This document shows, piece by piece, positions 11,500 to 22,082 of a stretch of DNA of 64,000 nt. The position numbers and the translations under genes are program-made. Source of the DNA: Haematobia irritans (Eukaryota > Arthropoda > Insecta > Diptera > Muscidae); assembly GCF_050003625.1 (NCBI RefSeq), contig NC_134399.1:222388975-222452974 (forward strand). The letters are read 5' to 3'. The notes below the pieces were generated by a model. That model did not search any database. It worked only from the letters and a program-made list of their open reading frames with translations, and was not told the DNA's origin. Every line of letters begins with the position of its first letter. Within the stretch, counting starts at the first letter, position 1.

Positions 11500-12620
11500 T
11501 TATTTCAGAAAATATGTGTCCTTAACGAATCCCCTATTTTTTTCAGCCCGAATCGCCTCTTCACCGATATGGTTAACTCTTTGTCTAGTAAAGAAAAAGC
11601 AGTGACAAAGGTAGTGTTCTAAGGTCTCATCATCCAGAAAAAACGCCCTCTGCTGCTCCTATTCGGCACATATGTGCTCTCAATTTTAGGTACCCGGTCA
11701 TTATTCCCACGGAGCTTCTGACTGTCGACCTACTCTCCTTGATTAGTTATCCAGACTTTTTATTGTCTGGTTAACTCCCTATTATTTTCGTCGTCCTTCC
11801 GCTTATTGTATTGCTTCACATCGTTTTATATGTCTACCGTGCCCATTCATCCAACTAGGCCCTCGTAGCCGCTATGGGCTTTGCGTTCTCCAAGTTCAAC
11901 TCCCTATGTGTCCTAGCTTTTATCGCCAGTTAATTCATCTTTATGTTTCATCTTATTTCGGCATGTCCCGTATCCATGTGATGCGGATCCTGCCGTATTC
12001 GGAGTATTCGTTAATCATTCTTTTGCATTATAATACGGTTCGCGATCGTATTATAATGCATCTGTGAAAATTTTAACGTTTTGTGGCTTCGAGGTATTTC
12101 CGAACCAATTAATGCTGTGGACCGGTAATCGTAATGGGATATCAGTGCCTTTGTTCTCCCAGTCCCGTCCTTTTACCCATCTTCAATTCATCGATGTAGC
12201 AGTTGTTTCCCTCTGGTTCTGTCCCATACCCCAAATCCATCTTGCTGATGTCAGAGTGTCACATTGGGCAGCTATAGCCACCTCAGGTATACTATCATGG
12301 ATTGTTCACCATTTCACCCACCGTCTCCCCTATTATCTTCTGATGGTTCGTCCATTCTCCCAAAAGCGATTACGATATTGATCTGAAGGTCTTAAGTCCA
12401 GTATCGTGGTTTTTTAAATTTCTAAGTTGTACTCCCTCTCCGTCGATGTCCATCAGACTATCGAAGTGTCAGGATTGACCTTGTTACGCTCTCATATATC
12501 CAGTGCGTCACCTTAGGATTCAGGCCCCCTTTGGAGCCCCACGCTCTTCTGCACAACTTTGAGAGTACAGATAATGCTCAACTGTAGGAATCAATGTGTC
12601 ATAAATAGCAGAGCAGATCC
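11500..12620 (-). pseudogene. Non-LTR retrotransposon (LINE) ORF2 3' end: RT C-terminus, RNase H and terminal zinc-knuckle region
   Basis: Minus-strand translation gives, in order: LSKLCRRAWG and WGSKGGLNPKVTHWIYESVT (about 12580-12484), the end of the reverse transcriptase typical of RNase-H-bearing insect LINEs. Next come VAIAAQCDTLTSARWIWGMG (about 12290-12230) and NVKIFTDA (about 12080-12060), which resembles the start of an RNase H domain (normally IYTDGSK). After degenerate text with RITWIRDMP (like the WIPGHSGI block), TGYLKLRAHMCRIGAAEGVF then, after a frameshift, DDETLEHYLCHC matches the C-terminal C..C..H..C region. The frame ends at a stop at 11500-11502. Multiple stops and frameshifts show it is dead. 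The clade (R1, LOA, I or similar) cannot be fixed by eye. Confidence 0.75.
12024..12060. repeat. Perfect 14-bp inverted repeat (hairpin)
   Basis: TGCATTATAATACG at 12024-12037 and CGTATTATAATGCA at 12047-12060 are exact reverse complements around a 9-base loop. It lies at the RNase H start of the dead LINE, just after the FTDA codons, so it may mark an insertion/deletion scar. Confidence 0.8.
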
Positions 12621-12940
12621 ATGTGTAAATCAAAAAATGCACTACTGAATTTTTTAACCTTTTGGTTAAAAAAAGTACATTTTCGAAGCTCATTCAGTAC
12701 AATTTGAAGGATGCCAGTTTTATCCTCTGGTTTGTACGAAACAGTACGAGTACGTACCCTTGACAAATGTTATAGGCTGGTTTCTGTTTTCGAGTGTCAT
12801 CACCACCATCAAACATTGGGTCTTGTATATCAGTATAAGTTTGATAATAGGACTTTTCTTCTAAATATGATGATTCTGTTCTACTGTCCCCCTTATTTTG
12901 GTCTATATGTGGAGTTAATACATTATGTTTTCAAAATGAA

Positions 12941-12959
12941 GTGTGTGCGCGCGCGCGCT
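12941..12959. repeat. Alternating GT/GC run
   Basis: GTGTGTGCGCGCGCGCGCT is strictly alternating purine-pyrimidine over 19 bases in otherwise AT-rich DNA. This is a sequence class able to adopt Z-DNA; that is inference from sequence only. Confidence 0.7.
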
Positions 12960-13225
12960 CTCAAATAAATGCAGATGTCAATTAGAGCCTCATTAAAGCC
13001 ATAAGCAGGCATTGCCACTACCCCAAGAGCCACCATTACCACAACTCCCATCATCAGCAGCATCATGGTTGTTAGTGGTATGAATTCTCATTGCAATCAA
13101 AACAGAAATTGCTTGTTAAAGGCATAACCTAAAGCCGAAGAAAAAAAAAAAGCAAAACAACAATCTCTTAAAACAATGAAAGGATGTTAAAAGCCCCAAC
13201 TTCCACACAAAACAAACCCAAGAAA

Positions 13226-13258
13226 GGATCGACGGATGGATCGATGGATGGATGGATG
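13226..13258. repeat. GGAT/CGAT tetranucleotide microsatellite
   Basis: Imperfect (GGAT)n with GATCGA interruptions on the plus strand. The minus-strand open frame across it (HPSIHPSIL) is a translation of the repeat. Confidence 0.8.
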
Positions 13259-15220
13259 CGCATGGTCTAGATGTAGTTCCAGTTTTAATATGCACTGTTT
13301 TTCTCTCTGTTCTGTATCGAATGCTGAATGGTGGTGGCTGTTTGTATTGTGGTGGCTTGGCTAAAACTATTTGTGGCCAAAAGCAGCTCAAAAATGACGA
13401 TCATGTGATGAGGTGAGGTTGTTGGCTGGATCTTCTTCCCTGGCCTGACTTGGCCGTCGATGATGATGATTATTTAAAAATTTTGTCACATTTTCGTTTT
13501 AGGTTGTTGGTATTTTTTAATGAGCTTCAACTGATCCGCGCTCTCTGGCGATTGCCTGGAAATTCTTCCCCTTGGCTTGTTGTTGTTATTGTTTTGTTTC
13601 TGTGAGTTTTGCCCTTATTTAAAAAGGAGTTACTCAAAGGAATGGTAGTAGCTGGCTGGCTGGATGGATGGAACACATTCACTGTTGTTCTACTAACACG
13701 AACCACCACACAACATTGGTGGTTTCGAAGGATCGCAGATTCCCATTCACTCCCCACAGCTAATTACGTATTGAGAATGTGTTTTAATGATGTCCATGTT
13801 ATCACGGTGATTTTTATGAATTCTTGTGGGAATATTCAGTTGAACTCCAAAAATAAAATAACTACAGAAAAGCTAAGATTTTTCCATGAGCTTGATGTGA
13901 CTGTCTGTCTGGCTGGCTGGCGATGTAGTAGCTTGTTAAAATTCCAAAAAACAATCATTGAACTTACCAAGAAGCTAGCCAACGGAAAACGGAAAAGAGA
14001 AACAAAGGATTTTGGAATTTTTTTTTCGAGAAACTTCAAATTTTTTAACAATGTTGAACTGCTGCCCCCGGCCTCTCTCTTTCTCTCTACCTTTATGTGG
14101 TAAAGAGAGTTTTGGTGAGGGGAGAGAAAGAAAAATCAAAGGATTTTTGGTTAGAATAAAATCAACAATGCGGTTTCTTCAAGCTCCCATTTAAAGTGGG
14201 TGGAGAATATGCCTTTACCACCACCACCATACAAGACAAGACCTACTCTGTGAGCTTTGCCAGGGAAAGGCATGGCACTCGTGAGATTCCGTCTAATTAA
14301 AATCATAAGAATTAATTAACCATTGCTCCAGTGCTAGTAGAGTAGAAAAAAAATACCCAAGCCAACAACATGTTGCACTTGTTGGTGGCATAGACTTTAC
14401 AACATTGCAGACCTTGTAATGCGAGTGAAGGTCTCATAGATCCAGCGACCATCCGTGTCCTGGAATAGCAGCTCGTTATCATATGTTAAGTATGCTTCTC
14501 TTGATATCCCCCCTCCCCCTTCTTCATGAGTCTGTGCTGGAGTTTTGGTTTGTTTTTAATTCAATGTCGAATGTTGTTCCTAATTGGTTTGGCTTTTATT
14601 AATTTGCCAAGTTCATATCATTAACATAACGACGACGACGACAATAAAGATGACGGTTTTAAGAATTCAACATCAGCGTCCAACATCAACCACTGACAAA
14701 ATCTCTGCCATATTTGCCCCTATGCTATCAAATGAATCTGTCTCTTACTCACTCTCTGTCCATTGTCGTCTGTCATTGACAACAAGTACCCGCTTATGAT
14801 GACAGCCTGACTGCAATGACAGTCTGTCTGTGATGTATTAACCACTTATTTGTCCTGGAATAAAAAAAAAAAAAAAAACAATAAGCCATGAGAGTTTGCT
14901 TGGTACTCGTTGAAATTCATTAATTCGAGACACTCTCTGTTTTTTATCCTCCATCTGGATTTTCAATTTTTTAAATCGAGCGTAAAATTAATCTGTTGAA
15001 AAAAAAAACAATGCATATTCAAAAATTTTATAAATCGTATGAGAAATGGAGGGATGAATTTAGCAGAATATAAAACATAATTTGAACTGAAGCATTGTCA
15101 ATTGGTTTAGTTTTGGAATCATTAGATTTTTCCAATAGGACAGATTCTTATCTATTGAATTTTCTACTAAATACTGTTCAAACAAAGGATCAATCTGTTT
15201 GTGTGTGTAAATACAACTAT

Positions 15221-16190
15221 ACACCCTCCCAAAAAATCGCTTCTGTAACATATACTCCCAAACATATTTTGCTTCAAGCATATACATTTTTGGGTATTGC
15301 CCAAACATTTATATGTTTGATCTCTACCAATATATAATATGTTTGAAAGCATATTGGTCTAAACAATATATGTTTGGGTAGTCTAAGTTCCAAACATTTT
15401 GTATTTTTGCATCCAAATTCAATAATGTTGTCTTCCAAAAAACAATATGTTATTATGTGACCATATAATATGTTATGCTTAAAAAAAAATATTATATGCT
15501 TAAAAAAAATTCTCCCAAACAAGATTGTGCTCAAAATTTTATTTATTTATTTATATATTTACAATCATAATGAATTATGAAAATAAACAGGTAATATAGG
15601 TGCTAACAACATAGGTTTTCGACCTGAATGCTCAAAATTTTGTTTCTGCCCAATTGTATATTCCCCGACATCTTTCTCACTTCCACGAGATTTTTTAGTT
15701 CTTAGCACCTTTTTCTGTAATACAAACATTGTAGAAGAAATTATTAAATTTTATGATTTTTTTTATTTTAATTTTACCTTTTGCCGGACGGGGATTCGAA
15801 CAGCGGACCACACAGTTTGTAAGGATCAAAGAAGTAGCTGATCAATTGCCCAAGGAAAAATAAAATGTTAATTTTGTAATAACAAGCAACAACCACCAAC
15901 TTAATTCAATATCGCTCCCTGTTAAATAGCGCCCCAAGCTACTAAACACATATATGTTTATAGGCTATTTCTAAATTAATATATGTTTGCATTCAAGCAT
16001 ATTATATTTACAAACATTTTATGTCCCAAACATAATATGTTCTACCATATTAACATATATGTCCCAAACATGTTATGCTAGTTTATGAACATTATATGCT
16101 TGCTCTCAAAAATTTTGTGTTTAAAAATTTGTGTTCCAAACATATAATGTTTATAGCCAAACATATGAAAAACAGTCTTTTTCAACCGTG
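15221..16190 (+). mobile_element. Repeat family C, copy 1 (CAAACATAT-rich, ~970 bp)
   Basis: Homologous along its full length to the reverse complement of 37341-38320. Both outer thirds are crowded with CAAACATAT / ATATGTTTG words. The middle holds a near-unique core with GGGGATTCGAACAGCGGACC (complement of a tRNA B-box-like GTTCGAATCCCC). One end reads CAAAAAATCGCTTCTG in copy 2 and C-AAAAAATCGC here; the other reads AAAAACAGTCTTTTTCA then CCGTG. There is no coding capacity. The open frames at 15060-15534 fall in the CAAACATA-rich part and are repeat translations. Probably a non-autonomous DNA transposon; superfamily unknown. Confidence 0.75.
15779..15860 (-). other. tRNA-like B-box relic within repeat family C
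   Basis: On the minus strand, GCAATTGATCAGCTACTTCT continues to TGGTCCGCTGTTCGAATCCC and CGTCCGGCAAAAGG. The GTTCGAATCC word is a canonical Pol III B box and CGTCCGGCA resembles a tRNA 3' acceptor strand. A convincing tRNA fold was not found, so I call it a relic or a short-repeat head. It is conserved in the second copy at about 37680-37750. Confidence 0.35.
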
Positions 16191-16537
16191 TAGCAGCGAC
16201 TGTTGGTAGGCGAACACTCGTTTACTTGTATTCCTAGTAGGAAGCCTAAAATAGGCGATCCCTAGTAGTGTTTCGCAAAACGAAAATCTCTTCCAATTCC
16301 TTAACTAAAGTAGTGTGTGTTGGCAGTATTGGGGATTTCCCCCAAATTCGGTTGATCTTTTCGTGAACGGATATTTCACCCCCCCCCCCAAATTGGGGTT
16401 ATTTTTTCGTGAATGGAGGTGAGTTGAGGACTTGCGGATTTGGTAGGGTATTTTCATAAATCTGGGGATTTCTTTCGGTTCCATATAATAAATCAGAAAG
16501 AAATTCTTTTTATTTCTACACAGCAAATTGTCAAAAT
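16191..16537. other. Short repeat remnant with G/C runs, no gene seen
   Basis: TTCGTGAACGGA and TTCGTGAATGGAGGTGAG at 16355-16435 resemble the GTGAACGGAAGGTGA end of the element at 11078-11367. Around them lie GGGGATTTCCCCCAAATT and a C10 run followed by AAATTGGGG. It looks like a fragment of that repeat family. Confidence 0.4.
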
Positions 16538-16801
16538 TTAAAAAAGAAAAATTTGCTCCTCTTTATTCCACGGGCAAACAATAGAGTGCAAATGGAGCCT
16601 ATGGGCTAGAAACAGATACAGGATTTTATTTGGAGGGCCCAAGAGCTCATGTATAATTTTGCTCAGCTTGGTTAAGACCTTTCGTGGAGAATCGGATTCC
16701 TCACTTTGTTCTTGCAGATCTTTTGTATATTCGATAGTATTACCATTGAGAGATAAGCTGGGAACATCATCTAGATCCACTTGGCGTCTGGAAATTACCA
16801 T
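16538..16801 (-). pseudogene. Possible non-LTR reverse-transcriptase fragment
   Basis: An 87-codon open frame whose first 28 residues (VISRRQVDLDDVPSLSLNG, then NTIEYTKD) resemble the block just after the catalytic region of insect LINE reverse transcriptases, where a phrase like L.LNG..IEY.K..K.LG is common. The expected continuation is missing and replaced by unrelated text, so it would be a truncated or deleted fragment. Part of its 3' half (16545-16690) is repeated at 5594-5750. The assignment is by motif resemblance only. Confidence 0.4.
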
Positions 16802-17224
16802 ATATTTGCCAGGGATTTAGTCGTAGACCACTGACCTGTGAGATCCCTGAGTTATTTCTTTGTAAATCGGGAATCATAAGAAAATATAAGTTTTCTTACC
16901 GGCCGCGAAGTAGTTAATTTTTTCTTAGATAATTTTTATACCCTTCACCATAGGATAGGGGGTATATTAACTTTGTCATTCCGTTTGTAACACATCGAAA
17001 TATTGCTCTAAGACCCATAAAGTATATATATTCTGGATCGTGGTGAAATTCTGAATCGATCTAAGCATGTCCGTCCGTCCATCCGTCTATTGAAATCACG
17101 CTAACTTCCGAACGAAACAAGCTATCGACTTGAAACTTGGCACAAGTAGTTGTTATTGATGTAGGTTGGATGGTTTTGCAAATGGGCCATATCGGTCCAC
17201 TTTTACGTATAGTCCCCATATAAA

Positions 17225-18440
17225 CGGACCCTCAGATTTGGCTTGCGGAGCTTCGAAGAGAAGCATATTTCATCCGATCCGGCTGAAATTTGGTTTGCTG
17301 TTGGTATATGGTGTCTAACAACCATGCTAAAATTGGTCCACATCGGTCCATAATTATATATAGCCCCCATATAAACCGATCCCCAGATTTGGCTTGCAAA
17401 GCCTCAAAGAGAAGCAAATTTCATCCGATCCTGCTGAAATTTGGAACATGGTGTTAGTATATGGTATCTAACAACCATGTTAAAATTGGTCCACATCGGT
17501 CCATAATTATATATAGCCCCCATATAAACCGATCCCCAGATTTGGCTTGCGGAGTCTCAAAGAGAAACAAATTTCATCCAATCCGGCTGAAATTTGGTAC
17601 ATGGCGTTGGTATATAGCATCTAACTACCATGCTAAAATTGATCCACATCGCTCCATAATTATATATAGCCCCCATATAAACCGATTCCCAGATTTGGCT
17701 TGCAAAGCCTCAAAGAGAAGCAAATTTCATCCGATCCTGCTGAAATTTGGAACATGGTGTTAGTATATGGTATCTAACAACCATGTTAAAATTGGTCAAC
17801 ATCGGTCCATAATTATATATAGCCCCCATATAAACCGATCCCCAGATTTGGCTTGCGGAGTCTCAAAGAGAAACAAATTTCATCCGATCCGGCTGAAATT
17901 TGGTACATGGCGTTGGTATATAGCATCTAACTACCATGCTAAAATTGATCCACATCGCTCCATAATTATATATAGCCCCCATATAAACCGATTCCCAGAT
18001 TTGGCTTGCGGAGCCTCAAAGAGAAACAAATTTCATCCGATCCGGCTGAAATTTGGTACATGGTGTTGGTATATGGTCTCTAACAACCATGCAAAAATTA
18101 GTTCACATCGGTTCATAATTATATATAGCCCCCATATAAACCGATCCCCAGATTTGGCTTGCGGAGCCTCAAAGAGAAGCAAATTTCAGCCGATCCGGTT
18201 GAAATTTGGAACATGGTGTTAGTATATGGTATCTAACAAATGTGCGAGAATTGGTCCATATCAGGCCATAACTATATAAAACCCACATATAAACCGTTCT
18301 CCAGATTTGAACTCCGGAGCCTCTTGGAGGAGTAAAATTCATACGATCCGGTTCAAATTTGGAACGTGGTGTTAGTATATGGCCGCTAACAACCATACCA
18401 AAATTGGTCCATATCGGTTTATAGTTATATAGCCCATCCC
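17225..18440 (+). repeat. 153-bp tandem array within INE-1-like element 1
   Basis: The word GCTTG of TTTGGCTTGC recurs at 17241, 17392, 17545, 17698, 17851, 18004 and 18157, giving intervals of 151 then 153 bp throughout; more diverged units follow. Units of two types alternate (GCGGAGTC versus GCAAAGCC), and 17461-17763 is almost identical to 17767-18070, so a 306-bp two-unit block was duplicated recently. Because 153 is divisible by three, long open frames (17461-17763, 17767-18222) persist as 51-residue repeats (HRSIIIYSPHINRSPDLACG); I do not regard them as genes. Confidence 0.9.
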
Positions 18441-18478
18441 CATTCACACAAAAATTGGTCCATATCGGTTCATAATCA

Positions 18479-18690
18479 TGGTTGCCACTCGAGCCAAAAA
18501 TAATCTACCAAAATTTTATTTCTATAGAAAATGTTGTTTCTATAAAAAATTTAGTTAAAATGTTATTTCTATAGAAAATTTTATCAAATTCTATAAAAAT
18601 TTTTGGTAAAATTTTATTTCTATAAAAAAATTATTTCTATAGAACATTTTGTAAAAATTTTATTTCTATAGAAAATTTTGTCAAACTGAA
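18479..18690. repeat. 29-bp array insert, locus 2 (short, reverse orientation)
   Basis: Begins GGTTGCCACTCGAGCC, AAAAATAATCTACC and then degenerate units TTTTATTTCTATAGAAAA / TTTTGTCAAA. It interrupts the INE-1-like element between its tandem units and its 3' tail. The GTTGCCA end word recurs at other array loci. Confidence 0.75.
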
Positions 18691-18925
18691 TTATATACGT
18701 ATTTAATCGGTCTCTTTTAATTTAATATACGGTGTTAGAAGGTTTTATGATACCTTGCCATCGGCAAGCGTTACCGCAACTCAAGTAATTCGATTGTGGA
18801 TGGAAGTGTTTAGAATAAGTTTCTACGCAATCCATGGTCGAGGGTACATAAACTTCGGCCTGGCCGAACTTACGGCCGTATATACTTGTTTTATCTTTCC
18901 TTTTATTGTTTGCTTATATGTTTGT

Positions 18926-18966
18926 TTCTAATAATTTTTTTTCTTCTCTTCTATTTTTAGGTAAGT
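18926..18966 (+). promoter_or_regulatory. Candidate recursive splice (ratchet) site 1
   Basis: A near-consensus 3' splice site is fused to a consensus 5' splice site: CTTCTATTTTTAG|GTAAGT, junction 18960/18961. Upstream is an almost unbroken pyrimidine tract (TTTTTTTTCTTCTCTTC) and a CTAAT branch-point-like word at about 18928-18932, some 30 nt before the AG. This matches the Drosophila zero-length-exon ratchet consensus (Y-tract, NYAG, GTAAGT). The site lies in unique DNA just downstream of the INE-1-like element. Whether it is used cannot be judged without RNA evidence. Confidence 0.65.
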
Positions 18967-21766
18967 TCTTCATTAACTCTTTTATACATATGAATAACTT
19001 GTAAGTACACTCTCTCAAAAAAAACCGATTAATCTGGCAACTCTAGGAAGGAAGAGCCGCCGGCGGCACTAATATTAACCTTGTTTGTCTCGACTTTTAT
19101 GTACTCGTTGGTTAGTACCATTTTTGTAGATGCATTCATGTTCTTCTGCCTTGCATGGTGATGGGGTGTCAGCATTGTTTTTCTCCAACAACTTCAATTG
19201 AATTGAGAATCGCGACTTTTTTTTTGTTTCTCATTCGTGGTTGCTGTGTTAATTAAAAATCTGTAATTATCATGTTGGTTTTGTTGTCGATAACATTTTT
19301 AAATTGTTAATTAGTTGCTCCAATAATACTACTTACTTGGGGTCGATGGAGTTTCTTATGTATGCCGCCATTAAGTGAAGTGGCAGTAGGCTTAGTTGTT
19401 GGACCTCATATCACCGTTAATGGAGAATTATTGCTTGCTGATTGGCAGTTGTCACTGGTTTTTGTTGGTGGTATTTGGTGGTAGCCATTACCCCTACTGC
19501 ATACCACATTGCCAAGGAATTCATTTTATTTTATCATAACAAATTACACTTAATAACATTTGTATTTTTGTTAAAAGACTTTAATTGTTAATTACTGCTA
19601 TTCCACTCCTTCTTTTTCTTCATCATCTACCCAGCCCTGTGTCTGTAGTTTTTTAGTTTTGCTGTTGGATTTGTTTTACTTGGCAAATTATTGACAATTT
19701 ATTAAGAAACGTAAATTACAAGTAATTTGTCATTTTAGCTGGTAGCCAGTTTAGCTTAACGCGATACCGGTAGCTGTGGTGGCTTTCAAGCACAGGAATG
19801 TTTTGTCGCTTTTCCATGAGTTATTAAGTATAATTAACATTTTGTATTTGCAAGTAGTTTTAGTGTTAGAGTTGTTCGTTTTTTTTTTTCAAACTAGTTT
19901 GCTAAGCATTTTGTAATCTAATATCGATATCGGCAAACAACTAAATATTTTTATCTATACATTTGAAGTTATTACAGAAAAATCTATTGTAAAATTGTCA
20001 TATATGTTATTATTAATGAGAAAACAAATTATACAGTTGTCCAGTTTGAAATTGTCTGGGATAAAATGTTCATAAAATCAAATACTGTTTTATAATTAAA
20101 TAAATATTTCTTTTTTTTTATATAAATGTCATTTATCCATTGAAGTATTAATTGAATAAGCACTTTGCTGGCTGCTTGCACAAGGGAAGGATAGCTACTT
20201 TACATTAAAAATCCATTAGGTTATATTCGCAACAGATAAACAAGTCACGATAGGCTAAATAATTCACTGCCGTCAGCTGTTGCCATGAATTCGCAACTAA
20301 TGAAATAACTGTAGTAGGAGACTATTAACAATTCTCTCTGAGCACATGAACCTGTAATAAATATTAATACATGAAAAAACTAAAATCTCTTAAAATGGGA
20401 GAGTGCTCTCATAAAACTGACAACATTAACTCTTTTTTTTATTAATGTAGATGTAACAGATCTATTTGTTTAACATTCTGTAAAAGTCACAAGATAGAAA
20501 TATCTTCTCTTCTCATCTCACAAACAGTTTAGGAACAGCAATTGAATTTATATATATGGCAAACTCTCATCACTTCTTTCTGTTTATTCAGAATATAGAA
20601 GTAACAGTATGAGAAAAAGCGTCATACTGTTATTAGCAGTATGAAAAAAGTGCATACAAACTATTGCCCCTAAGAAATGAGACGTCTATATTTCTCTTCG
20701 TCTATGGTTGTTATAACATATTTGTCTCTTTAACTGAAGTTCGGGAATGACTAAATAATTTCCCCTCTTCCATAATATATATTTTGAAAAACCTATATCT
20801 TTGCCTATCGTATACTTCCCCAATATGTTTTCACTCTGTATGTCCATAATCATGTCCACTTATTGTCACTTTGGATATTCTTGAAATTGTAAAGTCGTGT
20901 CACTGCCGTTTCTCATTTTCACCAAAAGCGAAACGACGATCTCTTTATTTTCAATCCCGCAATTTACACACAAGCTGGCTTTTGATGTTGGATTTGGGTT
21001 TGGCTGTTGACCAACCAGACCAGATCAGACCGTTGGTGAAGATAGTCAGGCTAGGGAACGCAAGACTTGTTGTTGTCATTGTATACTGCCATCCTGCTGT
21101 TAATATGGTTTAATTTGATCCTGTCTGATCTACATCTTTTACTCAACGTTCATTGCACGTTCACTCTTTATGCTTCATTTCCTTTTACAACCTGTCAGTT
21201 TGAATGGTGGTTCTTTATACCATCTCCGAGGATGATTGCGCATGGTGAGGAAAGGGAAAAGTGCTACATGTAAGATGTGTTGTTTTTTTTTCTGGGTTAG
21301 TACAGCAAATTTCTTTGCTGGAAAAGAAGTCATACGCGGAATGAACAGCAGAAGCATTTTAGATGTAATTAGCAAAGACACATTACTCTTGCCTGCCAAA
21401 CAAAAGTATGCGTGCATGCAATGACTAGTTTGGATACTGATGATGGCAGTGAGTAGCTATAGCTAGCTCCCTGTATCGGAACTTATGGACGAGCAATGAT
21501 GCTATGTTCCACACACTATCATCATCAGCTACAGTTTTAGCTCCCATCAGCCAAGCGATGATGATTCGCTAGTAGTTAATATAATGTTCTGCCTTGGCGT
21601 TTCATTTGGTTCCATTTGTTTTTTGCAGCTACGGGCTCATTCGTTCGTTTATGTCACTGGAGGAATTTTAATGATCTCCAATTGTGCTCCTTCCTCCCGT
21701 TTGCATGGAAGAGGAGGTAGTATAGTGTTTGTGTGTAGGAAGCTGCAATGACATTGATGCTATTCG
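18967..21766. other. Unique intronic-looking DNA, no gene seen
   Basis: One of the longest repeat-poor stretches, 2.8 kb. It has many TTAATTA-type words but no coding frame with a recognisable domain. The frames at 20871-21424 overlap on both strands and look accidental. Confidence 0.45.
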
Positions 21767-21909
21767 TTTTTATACCCACCACCATAGAATGGTGACGGGG
21801 GTATAATAAGTTTGTCATTCCGTTTGTAACGCATCGAAATATCGATTTCCGACTATATAAAGTATATATATTCTTGATCAGGGAGAAATTCTAAGACGAT
21901 ATAACGATG

Positions 21910-21920
21910 TCCGTCTGTCC

Positions 21921-21958
<38 letters not shown>
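21910..21958 (+). repeat. GTCTGTCC/GTCT microsatellite of the INE-1-like head
   Basis: GTCCGTCTGTCC then about eight GTCT repeats. A microsatellite at this place is a standard part of INE-1/HINE elements. Confidence 0.85.
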
Positions 21959-22082
21959 TGTAATCACGCTACAGACTTCAATAATGAAGCAATCGTGCTG
22001 AAATTTTGCACAAGCTCGTCTTTTGTCTGCAGGCAGGTCAAGTTCGAAGATGGGCTATATCGGTCCAGGTTTTGATATAGTC

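Larger units (their letters stand above)
12621..15220. other. Unique DNA with simple repeats, no gene seen
   Basis: No domain-bearing frame was recognised. The open frames at 13116-13391 (minus) and 13609-14103 (plus, 164 codons) run across simple repeats and intron-like sequence and look non-coding. Simple repeats include an alternating purine-pyrimidine run at 12941-12959, GGAT repeats at about 13226-13258, CTGGCTGGCTGGATGGATGG near 13649-13670 and GACGACGACGACAA near 14630. Confidence 0.45.
16933..18890 (+). mobile_element. INE-1/DINE-1-like Helentron (HINE), element 1
   Basis: Starts TTTTTATACCCTTCACCATA with a short GGGGGTATA fold-back, then GTCATTCCGTTTGTAACACA, ATAAAGTATATATATTCTGG and a GTCCGTCCGTCC microsatellite-like stretch. 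This order matches the Drosophila INE-1/DINE-1 5' region as I know it. The centre is a 153-bp tandem array. The 3' end has the 7-bp hairpin TTCGGCC-T-GGCCGAA followed by CGTATATACTTGTTTT; a subterminal hairpin with a T-rich insertion end is the HINE pattern. No terminal inverted repeats and no Rep/helicase coding. It is interrupted at about 18479-18690 by a 29-bp array insert. Confidence 0.8.

Noticed and set aside
13609..14103. A 164-codon open frame
   Set aside because: It runs through CTGG/GGAT simple repeats and AT-rich sequence, overlaps frames on the other strand and shows no domain or signal peptide logic.
15779..15860. A functional tRNA gene
   Set aside because: Only the B box and part of the acceptor strand fit; T and anticodon stems do not pair convincingly.
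17461..18222. Repetitive proteins of 51-residue units
   Set aside because: The 153-bp tandem period is a multiple of three, so frames stay open automatically. There is no start context, domain or intact frame across the whole array, and the element type (HINE) is normally non-coding.
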